Below, piece by piece: positions 34,498-44,825 of a DNA stretch of 64,000 bases. The notes beneath the pieces are model-generated. The model did not search any database, was not told the DNA's origin, and saw only the letters and a program-made list of their open reading frames with translations. Where the stretch lies: assembly GCA_010015745.1 (NCBI GenBank), contig ML978161.1, positions 1 to 64,000 on the forward strand. Reading direction: 5' to 3'. The translations under genes were made by a program, and so were the position numbers. Each line of letters opens with the position of its first letter. The first letter of the stretch is position 1. This stretch comes from Setomelanomma holmii (Eukaryota; Ascomycota; Dothideomycetes; Pleosporales; Phaeosphaeriaceae).

Positions 34498-35944
34498 ACT
34501 GCTTGATTAGTCTAAGATTACTAGTATGAACGAATGTGCTGATTCAGGCCAAAACTGTAACGACACCGTATGTCGTTCAGTGAGCAGAAAAGACCGACTA
34601 AGGAGACAAAGTGAATGACTTCAGACGTGAAATTACAACACTGCGAGGCTTGCGCCGATATATGGGACGCCCTTGGCGGCAGTCCACGGAACAATACTTG
34701 TCATGGCATCTTGCTGGTGCCAGGAAGAGACTCCGAGTGTCTGTATCCGTCCAATCGCTCTATGCCGCAGCCTCGCGCTTGACGCTGGAGGCTCTCGCGT
34801 ACCTGTGCATGTCTAGATCTGGCACACGATGTGCCATGATCTGCACTACCCCCGGAACATGGTTAGATAGGCGGCAGATCAAGCATCCTCAGCTCTGAAG
34901 AAGGCTTCTAAGGCGCAGCCACGTGCGCCACTTATCTGGCTGGATGTATCTGGCCTCCGCGGACGATGAATTTGCGCTGTCAATAGATGAGGAAGGGGTT
35001 CAGGGACCGAAGCGAGCTGCACAGGGCTGCCGGAACTAGCGCCCAATGAGGACAGGCTAGAACAGAAAAGCCATGGCGAGGCTAAAAAGAAACGCCAGAA
35101 AGATCGCCAATACGAAGAAACACTATTGAAGCGGGCATGATATGCATGATTGCCACGGCGCGATGTTTTGGTGTTCTTTTAGTTTTCTTCTACATCTATC
35201 GCACCACACTCGACAGCACTGGCTTGATGTTCCTCGTCTGCCGTGATGCGGCAGCTCAGAATCTGAGAAAACAATGTCTCTAACTACTCATCGGAACCCT
35301 CTAGAAGCCATCCTGCGTTGGGCTTCGCTGTCTCGGTGAGATGCTCATAAGTCCAGGCTAGAACAGCACGAAAAATTGCGCGATGTTCTTCCAGCTGCAT
35401 GATCGAACTAGACGCCGAGAATGTGACAAACTGGACTCGGTATGTTGTTGGTAGTCATGAGTGAAGCGAGGAAGAATGGTCTCTTGCCGGCCGTTGGCTC
35501 GCCGTTTCCTTCCCAACGGTCACACCATATGAACGAATTCCTAGACCAACACATTTTCTTCTCTTCCACTTTTGCAATATAGCTCATTCCCTCGCAATAT
35601 GACGAGGACTTGTGACGCTCGCGCTACTAACGAACCGTCCTCCTCACCTAGACGCGCACGCCGGGTGAAGGGGACGACTCCTCACAATAGCTTTTCATAC
35701 TATTGTCACAAGACTCACAATAGCAGTGCACCATGGTAGGCACAGCGTGAGGATCTCTTCCAGCTCCTTCCTCAATTTCTGAACTCTGAACAACCCATCT
35801 TCTCCAAGGTCGCCAAACATCTCCCATCAGGGTGCAGCGCATATCTCGAGTCTACAACAACTCCCAAAACCACTTAACCTAACAACACCAATCTTGGGTC
35901 CTTCTGCTGGCCAGACTAAACATCAAAACACTTCCACCGCAAAC
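34498..35944. other. Intergenic, 1.4 kb
   Basis: This holds the promoter of the chitin-binding gene (left) and of the first RING-like gene (right). A plus frame at 34611-34898 and a minus frame at 35648-35842 show no domain. Nothing else is recognised. Confidence 0.45.
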
Positions 35945-36589
35945 ATGCGCTACTCATCAAACTGCGCCATCCTCATCACCCCAAAATCTCTCAATGCCCT
36001 CGACGACAAAGACTGCCCCATCTGCAAAGAGCCATATCTCGAACCTCCCAGCACCCACCACAATCCCTCGCCCGACCAAGAATGGGCCGTGAGCATCGAC
36101 ATGGTGGCAGATGTAAGCGGTCCCAAGGACTGCTGCGGCCACATCATGGGTCGCAGATGTCTAGATCAACACCTTGCTGCACCAGGGCCGTGGAGGACAA
36201 AGTGCCCGCTGTGTCGAGATGTTTGGTTCCGAGCACCTTTTACCATGGATGTCGACGAGGAGGACCAGGAGGGATCGGAGGTCGAAACCAGTCCAGTCGA
36301 GGATAGTCTGGTCGAGCCGTTGCGGAGGAGTCGGAGGATTGCTGAGCGAAACTCACGACCAGGAACCCCGAATGCTGCAATGGGTGAGCAGAGTGGAGTC
36401 AGCAGCGTGATACGGCGCCAGTCGCGAACGCGCCGCCGGGCTCGAGCGCGGGGCTTCGCCCGACAGTTATTCGCTGCGCTGGAAGTTGAGGAAGGAAGCA
36501 GTGAGGTTCGGTGCACATTGGAAGAGGTCAAGCAGAAACTAGAAGCACTGTATGGAATCCCACGGAGATTTTACGCGGATCAGTGGTGA
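35945..36589 (+). CDS. RING-like zinc-binding protein 1, 214 aa
   Basis: The start is the ATG at 35945 (AAC before ATG); the frame upstream of it has no ATG. A RING-like domain covers residues 24-90: CPIC (24, 27), CCGHIMGRRC (64-72, with H66), LDQH (H76) and CPLC (87, 90). The spacing between the first cysteine pair and the CGH is unusually long (36 residues) for a canonical RING. The C-terminal half carries an acidic patch, then a very basic stretch (SRTRRRARARGFARQL) that may be a nuclear signal, and ends FYADQW. It is presumably a ubiquitin or protein-interaction factor. It is the first of four related genes in 5 kb. Confidence 0.75.
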   Translation: MRYSSNCAILITPKSLNALDDKDCPICKEPYLEPPSTHHNPSPDQEWAVSIDMVADVSGPKDCCGHIMGRRCLDQHLAAPGPWRTKCPLCRDVWFRAPFTMDVDEEDQEGSEVETSPVEDSLVEPLRRSRRIAERNSRPGTPNAAMGEQSGVSSVIRRQSRTRRRARARGFARQLFAALEVEEGSSEVRCTLEEVKQKLEALYGIPRRFYADQW

Positions 36590-36712
36590 GCTGGAAGATG
36601 CTTGAGGGCAAAGGTCCTTTGCGATGCAGGTACAACCTGTTTATGGTATTGTAACATGTAGAGGCAGTCATGGATGGAGTGGTCAATACTTGGCTTCTAC
36701 GCGCTCGCCCTC

Positions 36713-38283
36713 TTATGCTTTGGTCTTCACTTTCTTCGTGGCTGGCCCTCCATCTTCTTCTTCTTCCTTCGCGCCTGCTTCTCCATCAACTAGTGCAATG
36801 GCTTCCTGTAACAAAGTTTTCTCGCCCAATCGAACCTCGACTGCCATCCTATGCCTCTTCGACATATCCGCCTTCTTCAAAAGCGCCTCATTCGCAGATA
36901 TCGTCGTAGGATATTGTGCAAGCTTAGCTGCCAATGCCTGCTTGATCGCAGCGCTGTAGATCTCTACTCGCTGCCGCTTGTCCAAAAATGCATCCGGCTT
37001 AGATTTCTTGAGCGCTTTGAGGAAAGTTGTCAGTTGTTCATCGAGCTCAGGCGAGATCTCACGCAGCTTGTATTCGAAGGTAAGACGACCTTCGCTGTCG
37101 GGGTCGCCGGAGTCGCGCTCGATGATGAAGTAGTCCTCCATATCTTCCTAAGGCAGTGTCAATTCCGAAGTGCTTGCAATGAGGAACATCAGTGTTCTTA
37201 CAAGCTTGGGAAGTTGTGACTCGGTAATGTTGAGACGCTGCGCCAGTGCCGATGCAACCAGACTCCACGGAAGTTCAACTACATCGTATCGTTGGTGCTC
37301 CAGTGTGACGTAGCCGTACCGACGAAGCAGCTCCGAAGAAGGAAGCGGGCCGTAGTAGTTCAGGATCTCGGTTCCCGCTGGAAGATTGGATCGGAGACTT
37401 AGTACTTCGAGGCTATCTCCGTGGTTGACGTGGGCCTGTTCCAAACCATAAGCATCGACATGGTACTCGTTCAATAAGTTCAGCCTACATTGAAATCTGC
37501 ATTAGCATTCAGGATATCAGCCATCGGCACCATGCCGAGCATTGTCTTGCCTTCGCGATCTTCGACCCATCCATCCTCCTCATCGTCCCCTTCTTCACTC
37601 GCGTTGTCGAGGTCGAAAGCATAAGCCATGACTGTACTACCTATTTGATGCGCAAGGGCTAGTAGTTCTTCGTCGCTCAAGTGAGTCGTGCCTTCAGGGT
37701 AGAACACGGTAGGATTGGCCTTAACGACTTTGAGAACGCGAGACTTTAGCATCTCATCGCTTTCTTGCTTTCCGATCTTCTCAGTAGTAAGACAAGTACC
37801 CTCCAGCTCCTTCAATTCGGCCTCAGACCAGAAAAGAGGCGTGTCAAATGTCTGCGGAAGAACGTCAAAATATGGTTTCCATCGTGATGCATCGCCGAGT
37901 AAGTATTCGTAAAGCATGATTAGAATAAGCGACGTCCACGGATCTTGTCTGACGGAGTCTTCATCATCCTCATCTTCGTCCGCGCCCAGCTGATCGAAGA
38001 TTCCAGGAAGCTTTCCTGACAGGTCGGATGTTTCGACATTGATGATGGCATTTCTGGGTATGGTGAAGAGTGTGGTATCTTCCGGTATGTCCTTCAAAGC
38101 CACTACACACACGGTCACAGTCAGTTCTAATGCTATTTAAACAAGCCTAAAGTACCTACCAATACCTCTTCCAGCGTCTCGTGACCGAAGATCTTTGATC
38201 TCAAGCAAATCGTCACGAAAGTCGCCACCCATGGATCTGAACCATGACAGAAAACGATCTGTCGCAGCTTGAAATTCGTCCAT
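36713..38283 (-). CDS. SET-domain ribosomal lysine methyltransferase, RKM4/SETD6 type, 468 aa
   Basis: Exons are 38160-38283, 37489-38102, 37202-37435 and 36713-37147; introns are 57, 53 and 54 nt. The family trimethylates lysines on ribosomal proteins (RKM4 acts on large-subunit proteins in yeast) or other targets. The protein starts MDEFQAATDRFLSWFRSMGG. RDAGRGIVALKDIPEDTTLF, joined over intron 1, is the SET N-motif. DPWTSLILIMLYEYLLG and MVPMADILNANADFN follow. GTEILNYYGPLPSSELLRRY, with YGYVT just after it, is the SET C-motif with the catalytic Tyr. A Rubisco-LSMT-like helical substrate domain (about 300-440) is followed by a Lys-rich end (KKVKTKA). An acidic loop (DEDEDDEDS; NASEEGDDEED) is inserted in the SET domain. 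The intron 2 acceptor (AACAG at 37436) gives the best family match. Confidence 0.9.
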
Positions 38284-38912
38284 GATGCCTGCAGATTAGA
38301 TCACTCGCTGAGATGACCTATCAGGAAGAGAAAGGACTTTTATGATCGACCCTACTTGCCGCGAAGGAAAAGTCTTCGCGGGTCCGGTTTTCGTGCCACA
38401 CTCACTCGTTTGTCAATGGGTGGCAGCTACACAGATTTACGTCGCAATGAGTGACTGGGATGATCTGAGAAATTATAAGTTGATCTTGAGCGAATGGCGT
38501 GAAGAGGTCGACGCACGGATATTGACGATGGGAAATGAAGGTGATGCGCTCTGATTCTAATTAGCCACAACGCGACTTGTCCTGAAGAAGTAAAGCGCCA
38601 CAAGGCTGCACCTTCCAAATGCCCGCGAGGAAAAGCTGCTGTTAACTTCTTCAACATTTGATTATCATACAGCACTCCGTCTCAATAGATACCTGTGCGA
38701 TAACTACAGGATATCGTTCATCTCATTTTTGCTCGGTCTCTGGCAAGTCCAGTTGCGCCACTCAATTCGCGACCTAAGTCTATGACATGGTACAGAGGTA
38801 TCAAGAATATATGCTCACAGTGAGTGGTGCCTGAGTGTCTTCGAGATATTGCTCAATCAAACAATTTGAAGTTATCAAAGTGATCCATAATCAGTCTTCA
38901 CACTTCTCTACC
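38284..38912. other. Intergenic between the methyltransferase and RING-like gene 2
   Basis: This is the promoter of the SET gene (left) and the 3' flank of the RING-like gene (right). A short plus frame at 38342-38554 lacks a domain. Nothing is supported. Confidence 0.45.
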
Positions 38913-39389
38913 TCAAATCCATCTATTCCCACTCAAAACCTCCCTAATCCTCCTCAAACTTCTCTCCACATCATCCACCTCTATCCTGACCCCCTCATCC
39001 CTCACTTCAAGATTATTCAACCCATCAATCGCCCTATCTACAAGCCTCAAAATCGCTCCCCTCCCCGCATTTGGCGCCGGAAACCACTCGGCGCGACACA
39101 TTGGGCACGTATGGCTCCACGGCTTACCTGCGCGAACATGTTTCTCTAGACATGTGCGCCCGAAAATATGCTTGCAGCCGTGGAGATTGCGGATTTGACA
39201 TGCGTATTCGGGCACACCGCGCGGGCAGTCGGGGTGCACGTAGGAGGTGGGCGGGTCGGAGTAGAAGCTGTGGCAGATGGGGCATTGTTGGTCGTGGGGA
39301 GAGGTGTTGGGGAGAGAGTAGATAGGTAGGGGTAGAGTTTGGCGTGAGAGAAAGTTTTGGATTTGGAAGTCTGGGATTGTGTTAGGCAT
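38913..39389 (-). CDS. RING-like zinc-binding protein 2, 158 aa
   Basis: A single-exon frame starts MPNTIPDFQIQNFLSRQ. The RING-like domain lies at residues 36-98: CPIC (36, 39), GCKHIFGRTCLEKH (C72, H74, C80, H84) and CPMC (95, 98), followed by RAEWF. The order is the same as in the neighbouring protein at 35.9 kb, including the W/F after the last cysteine pair. The segment between the pairs (SFYSDPP...ACQIRNLHG) carries two extra cysteines. The tail is a short amphipathic helix (VERSLRRIREVLS). It sits between the SET gene and two further RING-like genes, on the opposite strand to them. Ubiquitin-ligase activity is possible but not shown. Confidence 0.75.
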   Translation of the reverse strand: MPNTIPDFQIQNFLSRQTLPLPIYSLPNTSPHDQQCPICHSFYSDPPTSYVHPDCPRGVPEYACQIRNLHGCKHIFGRTCLEKHVRAGKPWSHTCPMCRAEWFPAPNAGRGAILRLVDRAIDGLNNLEVRDEGVRIEVDDVERSLRRIREVLSGNRWI

Positions 39390-39682
39390 GTTTGTGCTTG
39401 CTTACGGTTATGGTTAGTCTTGGTCGTTTGTATGTGGGAGTATGGAGTGTCGGGGCTTGTAGAGAAGATAGTGAGGGTCAGTCGTGTATAGATGCGTGGT
39501 TGTCACAGGACGAATTTGAAAGCTGATTGTTGTTGATGAGGTGTGTCTTCGTGTCTGTGATGATTTGGTGCTGGACAGTAGCTTCACAAGTGGAATGAGT
39601 GACAGCAGTAGTACCGTATCGCTCCTTCTTGTCAGTGTTTGTTCACTAACACTGACATCAGCATATCTTCAGAAGCACAAGC

Positions 39683-40252
39683 ATGAATCCCCCACCGAAA
39701 GCCGTCGCCTCCGAGCCAAAGAGCCCAACGTCCTTTCAGGGACTATTGCCGGTCACCATGCGCCCCAGGACCAACGCGATGTCCTCTCACTACCACGACA
39801 TTTCACCACGACGCCTCAGCGACATCACCGAAATTTATGGTGCAAAAATGGAGCCTATGCCCACCTCCGCCCTTGAAACTGATGATCGCAACTGCTCACA
39901 TTGCGGTCGACCAATGTGTGACTTCTACTCCTTTGGTCGGCCGCACCGTTGCCGTAATCAGTTGCGCTGCGAAGGAGCCTATCGTTTGAGGAAGTGCGGT
40001 CACGTCATGGGCCAAGAGTGTCTTCTGCGACAGCTGGAGAGGCTTGCTAGATGCCCAATTTGCCTGTCTGGGCAACGCGTAAGATTCGATGAAGATACGG
40101 GCACGTTCTACTTAGTCGATGAGAACGAAGGGAGGGTTGTGCGATCGGCCAGTGAGGAGAGTTTGCTCAGACGACTGAGGTTGGCGGAAGATAATGCTAG
40201 GTTGGCGGAAGAGAGAGCGAGATTAGCAGATTTTGATTTCGGGTTTGACTGA
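39683..40252 (+). CDS. RING-like zinc-binding protein 3, 189 aa
   Basis: A single-exon frame starts MNPPPKAVASEPKSP. The zinc-binding core comprises C71-x2-C74 (RNCSHCGRPMC), a loop with further cysteines (C79, C90, C96), then KCGHVMGQECLLRQL (C105, H107, C113) and CPIC (124, 127). The CGH-V/I-M/F-G-x2-C-L signature is shared with the neighbours. The C-terminus is a short coiled coil built on an ARLAE-type heptad repeat (LRLAEDNARLAEERARLADF), encoded by short direct repeats near 40170-40230. It may start at the later methionine of MRPRTNAMSS. Function is unknown. Confidence 0.72.
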   Translation: MNPPPKAVASEPKSPTSFQGLLPVTMRPRTNAMSSHYHDISPRRLSDITEIYGAKMEPMPTSALETDDRNCSHCGRPMCDFYSFGRPHRCRNQLRCEGAYRLRKCGHVMGQECLLRQLERLARCPICLSGQRVRFDEDTGTFYLVDENEGRVVRSASEESLLRRLRLAEDNARLAEERARLADFDFGFD

Positions 40253-40422
40253 ACTCTCTGAGGTTCAGATGGCACTCGATCATCGTGTAGGGAGTAGTTC
40301 CGTAGTCGCTCCTGCCATTTCATAATTTCGATGGCAGTCGCATTTCGCACCACGTCCTTCTACTTGCCCTCAAGAACCAAATCTTTGACATTCTACCCCG
40401 TCACTCAGTCTCTTATCTCACC

Positions 40423-41106
40423 ATGTCTTTCAATCCCACACCCAGCATCCCAATCCTCATTTTTAAACGTCGCCGCCATCACACTCACGTCCCGCGACTT
40501 AACATGAGTGACCCAGGCCCAGACCGGCCACGCCTATATGGTCCCCACACGCAAAGCGTGTACGACGTCTTATTTCCAACACCCTCGCTTGTTTATTTCT
40601 TGAATAATCGCCTGGAGCGTGTCACTGTCCGCCGCTTGCGGCCCGAGCATTGGACATGCACACTTTGCAACAAATGTATGTGCGACGAGATGCATCCGGT
40701 CCTGACCCCAACACTATGGCGACCACCAATACCGCTACCACCATCTCTACCTCCTCGTGCACCAACGACGATATGTACACAGAGAAGACCACCGAATCGT
40801 CTCAGCGCAAGAGGTCAATACGTCAACGGACCAGGCATGCCATCCGCGCCGCCCCCACCGATAGGCGAAGACGTATGCCCTGATCGAACAAACTGCGAGC
40901 TCGCGATAAGGGTCGCGACGGAAAAGTGCGGACACGTTTTTGGTTCGAGGTGCCTCTTGAAAGTGCTTGCTTCGGGACAATTGAAGTGCCCTCTTTGCCA
41001 AACAGTGTGGCTCAAGGGACTGGATCATGAGACGACGGTAAGTTCGTTAAGGGAGAGTTTTCCGGTGACAAAGAAAGGGTGGAAACGGAGTCCGATGTCG
41101 CAGTAA
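40423..41106 (+). CDS. RING-like zinc-binding protein 4, 227 aa
   Basis: A single-exon frame; the start at 40423 or at the downstream ATG 40504 (MSDPGPDRPRLYG) are both possible. The core is split by a long Pro-rich insertion: WTCTLCNKCMC (C79, C82) is followed about 85 residues later by EKCGHVFGSRCLLKVL (C169, H171, C177) and CPLC (189, 192), then QTVWL. The insertion of about 70 residues (97-148) is rich in Pro, Thr and Arg and differs from the other cluster members. It lies 170 bases after RING-like gene 3 on the same strand, suggesting tandem duplication followed by divergence. Confidence 0.72.
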   Translation: MSFNPTPSIPILIFKRRRHHTHVPRLNMSDPGPDRPRLYGPHTQSVYDVLFPTPSLVYFLNNRLERVTVRRLRPEHWTCTLCNKCMCDEMHPVLTPTLWRPPIPLPPSLPPRAPTTICTQRRPPNRLSARGQYVNGPGMPSAPPPPIGEDVCPDRTNCELAIRVATEKCGHVFGSRCLLKVLASGQLKCPLCQTVWLKGLDHETTVSSLRESFPVTKKGWKRSPMSQ

Positions 41107-41264
41107 CGATCAAGTATAAGGCTTCGAGAAAAGTGCGTGACTAGGTTTTGTAGGAAAGAAAAGGATTGGATACCATACCAGCAGGCACTCAAGGGAGAGA
41201 GTAGACGGTCCGAGGCCAAAAGAGGTCATTATTCCTCCCCAGACCATCCACATATGGGTATCTC

Positions 41265-42053
41265 TCAATCAACATCCGCTGTCCACACACATACGTTTCC
41301 TTCATCCTCCTCTTCCTCCTGCTCTTTCTCCTCCTCGCTAACCACAACCGCAACATCCGTAACCCTCCCCCCATTGAATCCCCCAACCTCATACGGACAA
41401 CAACTCACCGCCACAATCACATCCGCACACGCCTCAAACTCAACATAATCCCCCGGCTTACTGCTCCCCAGCCTCTTCAAGCTATAATTCGGCGTATTCT
41501 GGAAACAATTAAACGGATCCGGCAGCTCGAGGATATCCCGCATGCCAAACTTGCCCATCGCTTCGAGCACGTTGGCGGCGCACGAGCGGTGTCCAGGCAT
41601 CCCGGCGTCGGCGTACATCTTGGGAAAACATGCCATGTACGTCATGTCGTGCACTTTGACGGTGTCGGCGATGACGCGGAGGATGGGCCGGTCCGCGTTG
41701 GTGTACAGGTGTTCGCCGATGGTGGGTGTGACGCCGCTGAGGTGGTAGCGGGTGTATGCCATTGACATTTTCTCTAGTGGCAGGTGTGCGGGTGGGGTTG
41801 TGTGAGCTGTGGAGGAGGAGCCGGCTTCGCGCACCCACGCGAATAGATCGACGACTTGTTCGCCATGGAGGTCGACGATGCGGAAGCGTGTGCCGGGCGT
41901 GATGGCGAAGCCGTGGCCGTGGCCGGCTGGGACGAGGGTCTTTGTGAGGCGGCGATGCGTGCAGAATGATGAGGGCGATGGTAGATCGGTCGGTGAGCTT
42001 GTCGAAGCTTCATCGTGGTTCCGTGTCGGTACAACATTGATTGGGACGAGCAT
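41265..42053 (-). CDS. DUF1989 / urea-carboxylase-associated family protein, 262 aa
   Basis: This single-exon protein spans the whole DUF1989 domain. Conserved stretches are LVPAGHGHGFAITPGTRFRI, VDLHGEQVVDLFAW, MSMAYTRYHLSGVTPTIGEHL, ADTVKVHDMTYMACFPKMY, GHRSCAANVLEAM, DPFNCFQNTPNY and CPYEVGGFNGGRVTDV. Bacterial relatives sit beside urea/guanidine carboxylases, and some act as carboxyguanidine deiminase subunits. Fungal members are uncharacterised as far as I know. Putative metal ligands are the His and Cys residues in GHRSCAAN and DPFNCF. The acidic run near the C-terminus (EEEKEQEEEEDE) is an oddity. It neighbours an isochorismatase-family hydrolase on the same strand. Confidence 0.87.
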   Translation of the reverse strand: MLVPINVVPTRNHDEASTSSPTDLPSPSSFCTHRRLTKTLVPAGHGHGFAITPGTRFRIVDLHGEQVVDLFAWVREAGSSSTAHTTPPAHLPLEKMSMAYTRYHLSGVTPTIGEHLYTNADRPILRVIADTVKVHDMTYMACFPKMYADAGMPGHRSCAANVLEAMGKFGMRDILELPDPFNCFQNTPNYSLKRLGSSKPGDYVEFEACADVIVAVSCCPYEVGGFNGGRVTDVAVVVSEEEKEQEEEEDEGNVCVWTADVD

Positions 42054-42622
42054 GGTGAACGTCCTACGAGGTATCTATTCAAGCAGGCCAGAGGTCAGAG
42101 CAGCGACAGCGACATGACGTCGCAGGCGGTGCGGAGGAGTGCAGCGCCATGGCTGAGTGATAATGACTGCGAGGTAATCGCGGGCCCTGCAGCCAAAAGC
42201 TGGGGTCGATTACGTTATGATGCACGTCTGATGCGGGAGTGGTGCTATCTGGTGATTTGGAGATGCGGAGTAGATCTTCGCTTAGCTAACCAGCGCCGTG
42301 TGGCTGCATGGAGCCGACAATCTCTCCAACCTCATCGCACAACAACCTGACTGGTGTTGGCGGAGACTTATTATTGTACTCAAGTGTGCAAGTCATGTGC
42401 TGTGCTGGTCTGAGATGGGAGATGAGAAGTTGTAAGTATAAGCTGTATGTCTTTCTAAGAACCGATCAAATCGAGGACGGAAGCTTCTGCAATCCAACTC
42501 TCAGAACAACATACTCTTCATGCTCATCGTGGCCATCATCGATGCGAGCTTTGGCCGTCGATATACTATCTCAACAATCCTCCAGCTTCCGCACCGTCAC
42601 GTCGCGCCCCTTCATAACTTCT
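42054..42622. other. Intergenic between DUF1989 gene and isochorismatase-like gene
   Basis: This holds the promoter of the DUF1989 gene and the 3' flank of the next gene. Only short frames without domains are present. Confidence 0.45.
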
Positions 42623-43513
42623 TTAGATAATGATTGAACCATTGTTGCCAGTAATCAAGCCAACCTCGCCAGGAATAATGGTACCAGCCTGCACAGCAGC
42701 AGCATGGTGACGAGCAAGATTTCCATAAACAGGCATGTACTTGTCAAGATAAGGCAGAACCTCTTTCGCCCCGGGAGTGTTGCGCCAGTCGCGCATCAGG
42801 TCACAAACGATAGCGAAAAGGGAGTACATCTGGACACCTGCTCTGGCCATCTGATCATTGGCAGTGTCTCGAACAAGCTCGGTCGTGGTGCCAGACGCTT
42901 CGACGTTGGCGAAGACAGTGTAGCCTGCAGCACGAAGAGAGAGGGACAAGAAGGCGGTGCATACGTCGGTAGTGATGCCGGCGAGAATGACTTGCTTCTT
43001 GCCAGTGGCTTCAATGGCAGCACGGAACTGGGCATTGTCCCAAGCGCTGTAACTGTTAGCACCACGTCACACGCTGAGGGAAGTATAACGTACTTGACCT
43101 CGCCCTGGCGACGAATGAAAGGTGCGTTCGGGTACATCTCAATGAACTCCTTAGGCAGAGGACCGTTGGGACCGGTATCGGCAGATGTAGACAGAATAAC
43201 AGGAATATCGAAGACCTTGCCCAGTTCGGCATGAGCCCTGATATTGTTCTGGTACAGACTCGGGTCCCAGTCGCGAGCGATGTGGTAGAGGCCCACTTGG
43301 ATATCGAGAATCAGAAGCACCTGTGAGAATTAGTGAAGCCCAGTGTGGATGACATCAGAATTACTTACGGAGCTGTTCTTGTCGATACGCTCCCAAGGCA
43401 CAGCTACGGTATGTTAGTGGTAGTCAAGGTTGAACAAAGGCTGTCCTACCATCACCACGCACGGCATTGACGAGACCAGCAGCCACGATGGCAAGAGTGG
43501 AGAGGAATTTCAT
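42623..43513 (-). CDS. Isochorismatase-family cysteine hydrolase with signal peptide, 249 aa
   Basis: Exons are 43450-43513, 43369-43403 (35 nt), 43094-43320 and 42623-43046; introns are 46-48 nt with CTAAC-type branch sites. The protein starts MKFLSTLAIVAAGLVNAVRG, a clear signal peptide, followed by VPWERIDKNSSVLLILDIQ (catalytic Asp). FDIPVILSTSADTGPNG, NAWDNAQFRAAIEATGKKQV, then ILAGITTDVCTAFLSLSL (catalytic Cys) and SGTTTELVRDTANDQM follow. This is the YcaC-like branch of the isochorismatase/nicotinamidase fold. Such enzymes cleave C-N or enol-ether bonds, and the substrate is unknown. A secreted or vacuolar member is less common than a cytosolic one. The DUF1989 neighbour may hint at urea-like substrates, which is inference. 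Confidence 0.87.
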
Positions 43514-44825
43514 GTTGAGAAATGCGGGTGCCAAGAACCGTTGAGGCTTGTAGTGCTGAAGAGTTGTGAGAGTGCTGCTGCAGAGCTGGCGTGACGATTA
43601 TTCTGGAGTAACGTGAAGCCCTCTTTATACCTCCTCAGAAGTCCATTCTCTCCATTGCTGATTCGCCTCCCTTTTCTCCAAACTCCGGCCTACTGCAAGC
43701 ATACCCTCGTGTCCACGATGAACTGCTCTTGGCCCGCCTGCGGCTTTTTTTGTGCGACGGCTATTCTCGTCCAGATTTGGAATAAGTTGCATTCGCGAAG
43801 GCATAGCGGCCTTGATCCCAGGTGTTGAAATTGAGATTACCAGAAAGTTCAAGATGTTCTGACATTACTAACCAGCTAGCCGCAGTAACTCGAGGTTTCC
43901 AGCCTCAAGATTGGTCATCTGGCGTGTGGGCCTTCGTGTAACGGCTGGCTAGTTTGTCTGTCGTGCATGTTGGTTTTTGACCGCTTTGCGGAAGAGTAAT
44001 GGCGATGATTGTATAGACCCTCCAACTGAGCACGTGCGAGCCCAAACCGGTCTTTGATAATCAACGGCCTTCTTGTTGCTGGGGTAGAGCTGTGCTGTCC
44101 AGTAGTCGCGTCTCGCTTGAGGCTGCTCGCATGCGAAGCTAACGGGCACCCCCAGCTTCTGAACGCAAGTCAGCAATGCTTGTGTTATTCATCAGCATTT
44201 GTTCACCATCGTTTGTCGCAGTGCGTTCTTCGGCATGAGCAGAATCTGCGGGCCGCACGGAGGGTAGATTGGACTGTGTGAGTAAGAGTTTAGAAATGAA
44301 GTCGCGCGCAAATACCCGATGTCGCGATCTCGATGTAGTGGAGTGCTATTCTCTGCACTTGGGTTTTTCGAGGTCATGATAGAAGGCGACGGTGGAGAAG
44401 TGTCTGTGAACCTCCAAAGTCACACCGAGACTGGCCATGCTTAGGAACGGACCTTTTGGGAGGCAATTCTGAGCGATCTCAATCCCGGCGACTAAACTCG
44501 AAGACGAGGCTGAACCCCTCGGGCTTCCTGCTTCGATGAATGCTAATATGGCGGCTATAGTATCGAGGTGGAGTATGTGTTCGTCCATGATTCGGACGAC
44601 ACGAGATACGAGCTACCGGTGGCGACCGTTGAGTAGGGAAGGCACGACTCGTCGCGAGCGGCAAGGGTGCGAATTGTCTGGCCCACCTCAATACACTGGA
44701 GCAAGAACACATCAATGAAAACCGCAAAAGGAGACAAGTTCCTCAGCTTTCATTATAGTTATCGTCGTTTATCCTACATGACTTATTCATTATCTTAGTC
44801 GTTGAGCACCGCATGTACAACCTCT
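43514..44825. other. Intergenic, 1.3 kb, with unexplained minus frames
   Basis: The first 150 bases are the promoter of the isochorismatase-like gene. Minus frames around 44346-44737 encode plausible-looking but unrecognised peptides (for example LGVTLEVHRHFSTVAFYHDL) in two frames. They may be the remains of a lost gene or chance. No domain was identified. Confidence 0.4.
43624..43629 (-). promoter_or_regulatory. TATA box of the isochorismatase-like gene
   Basis: TATAAA on the minus strand lies about 110 bases upstream of the ATG at 43513, within the expected core-promoter range. This is a sequence match only. Confidence 0.5.
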
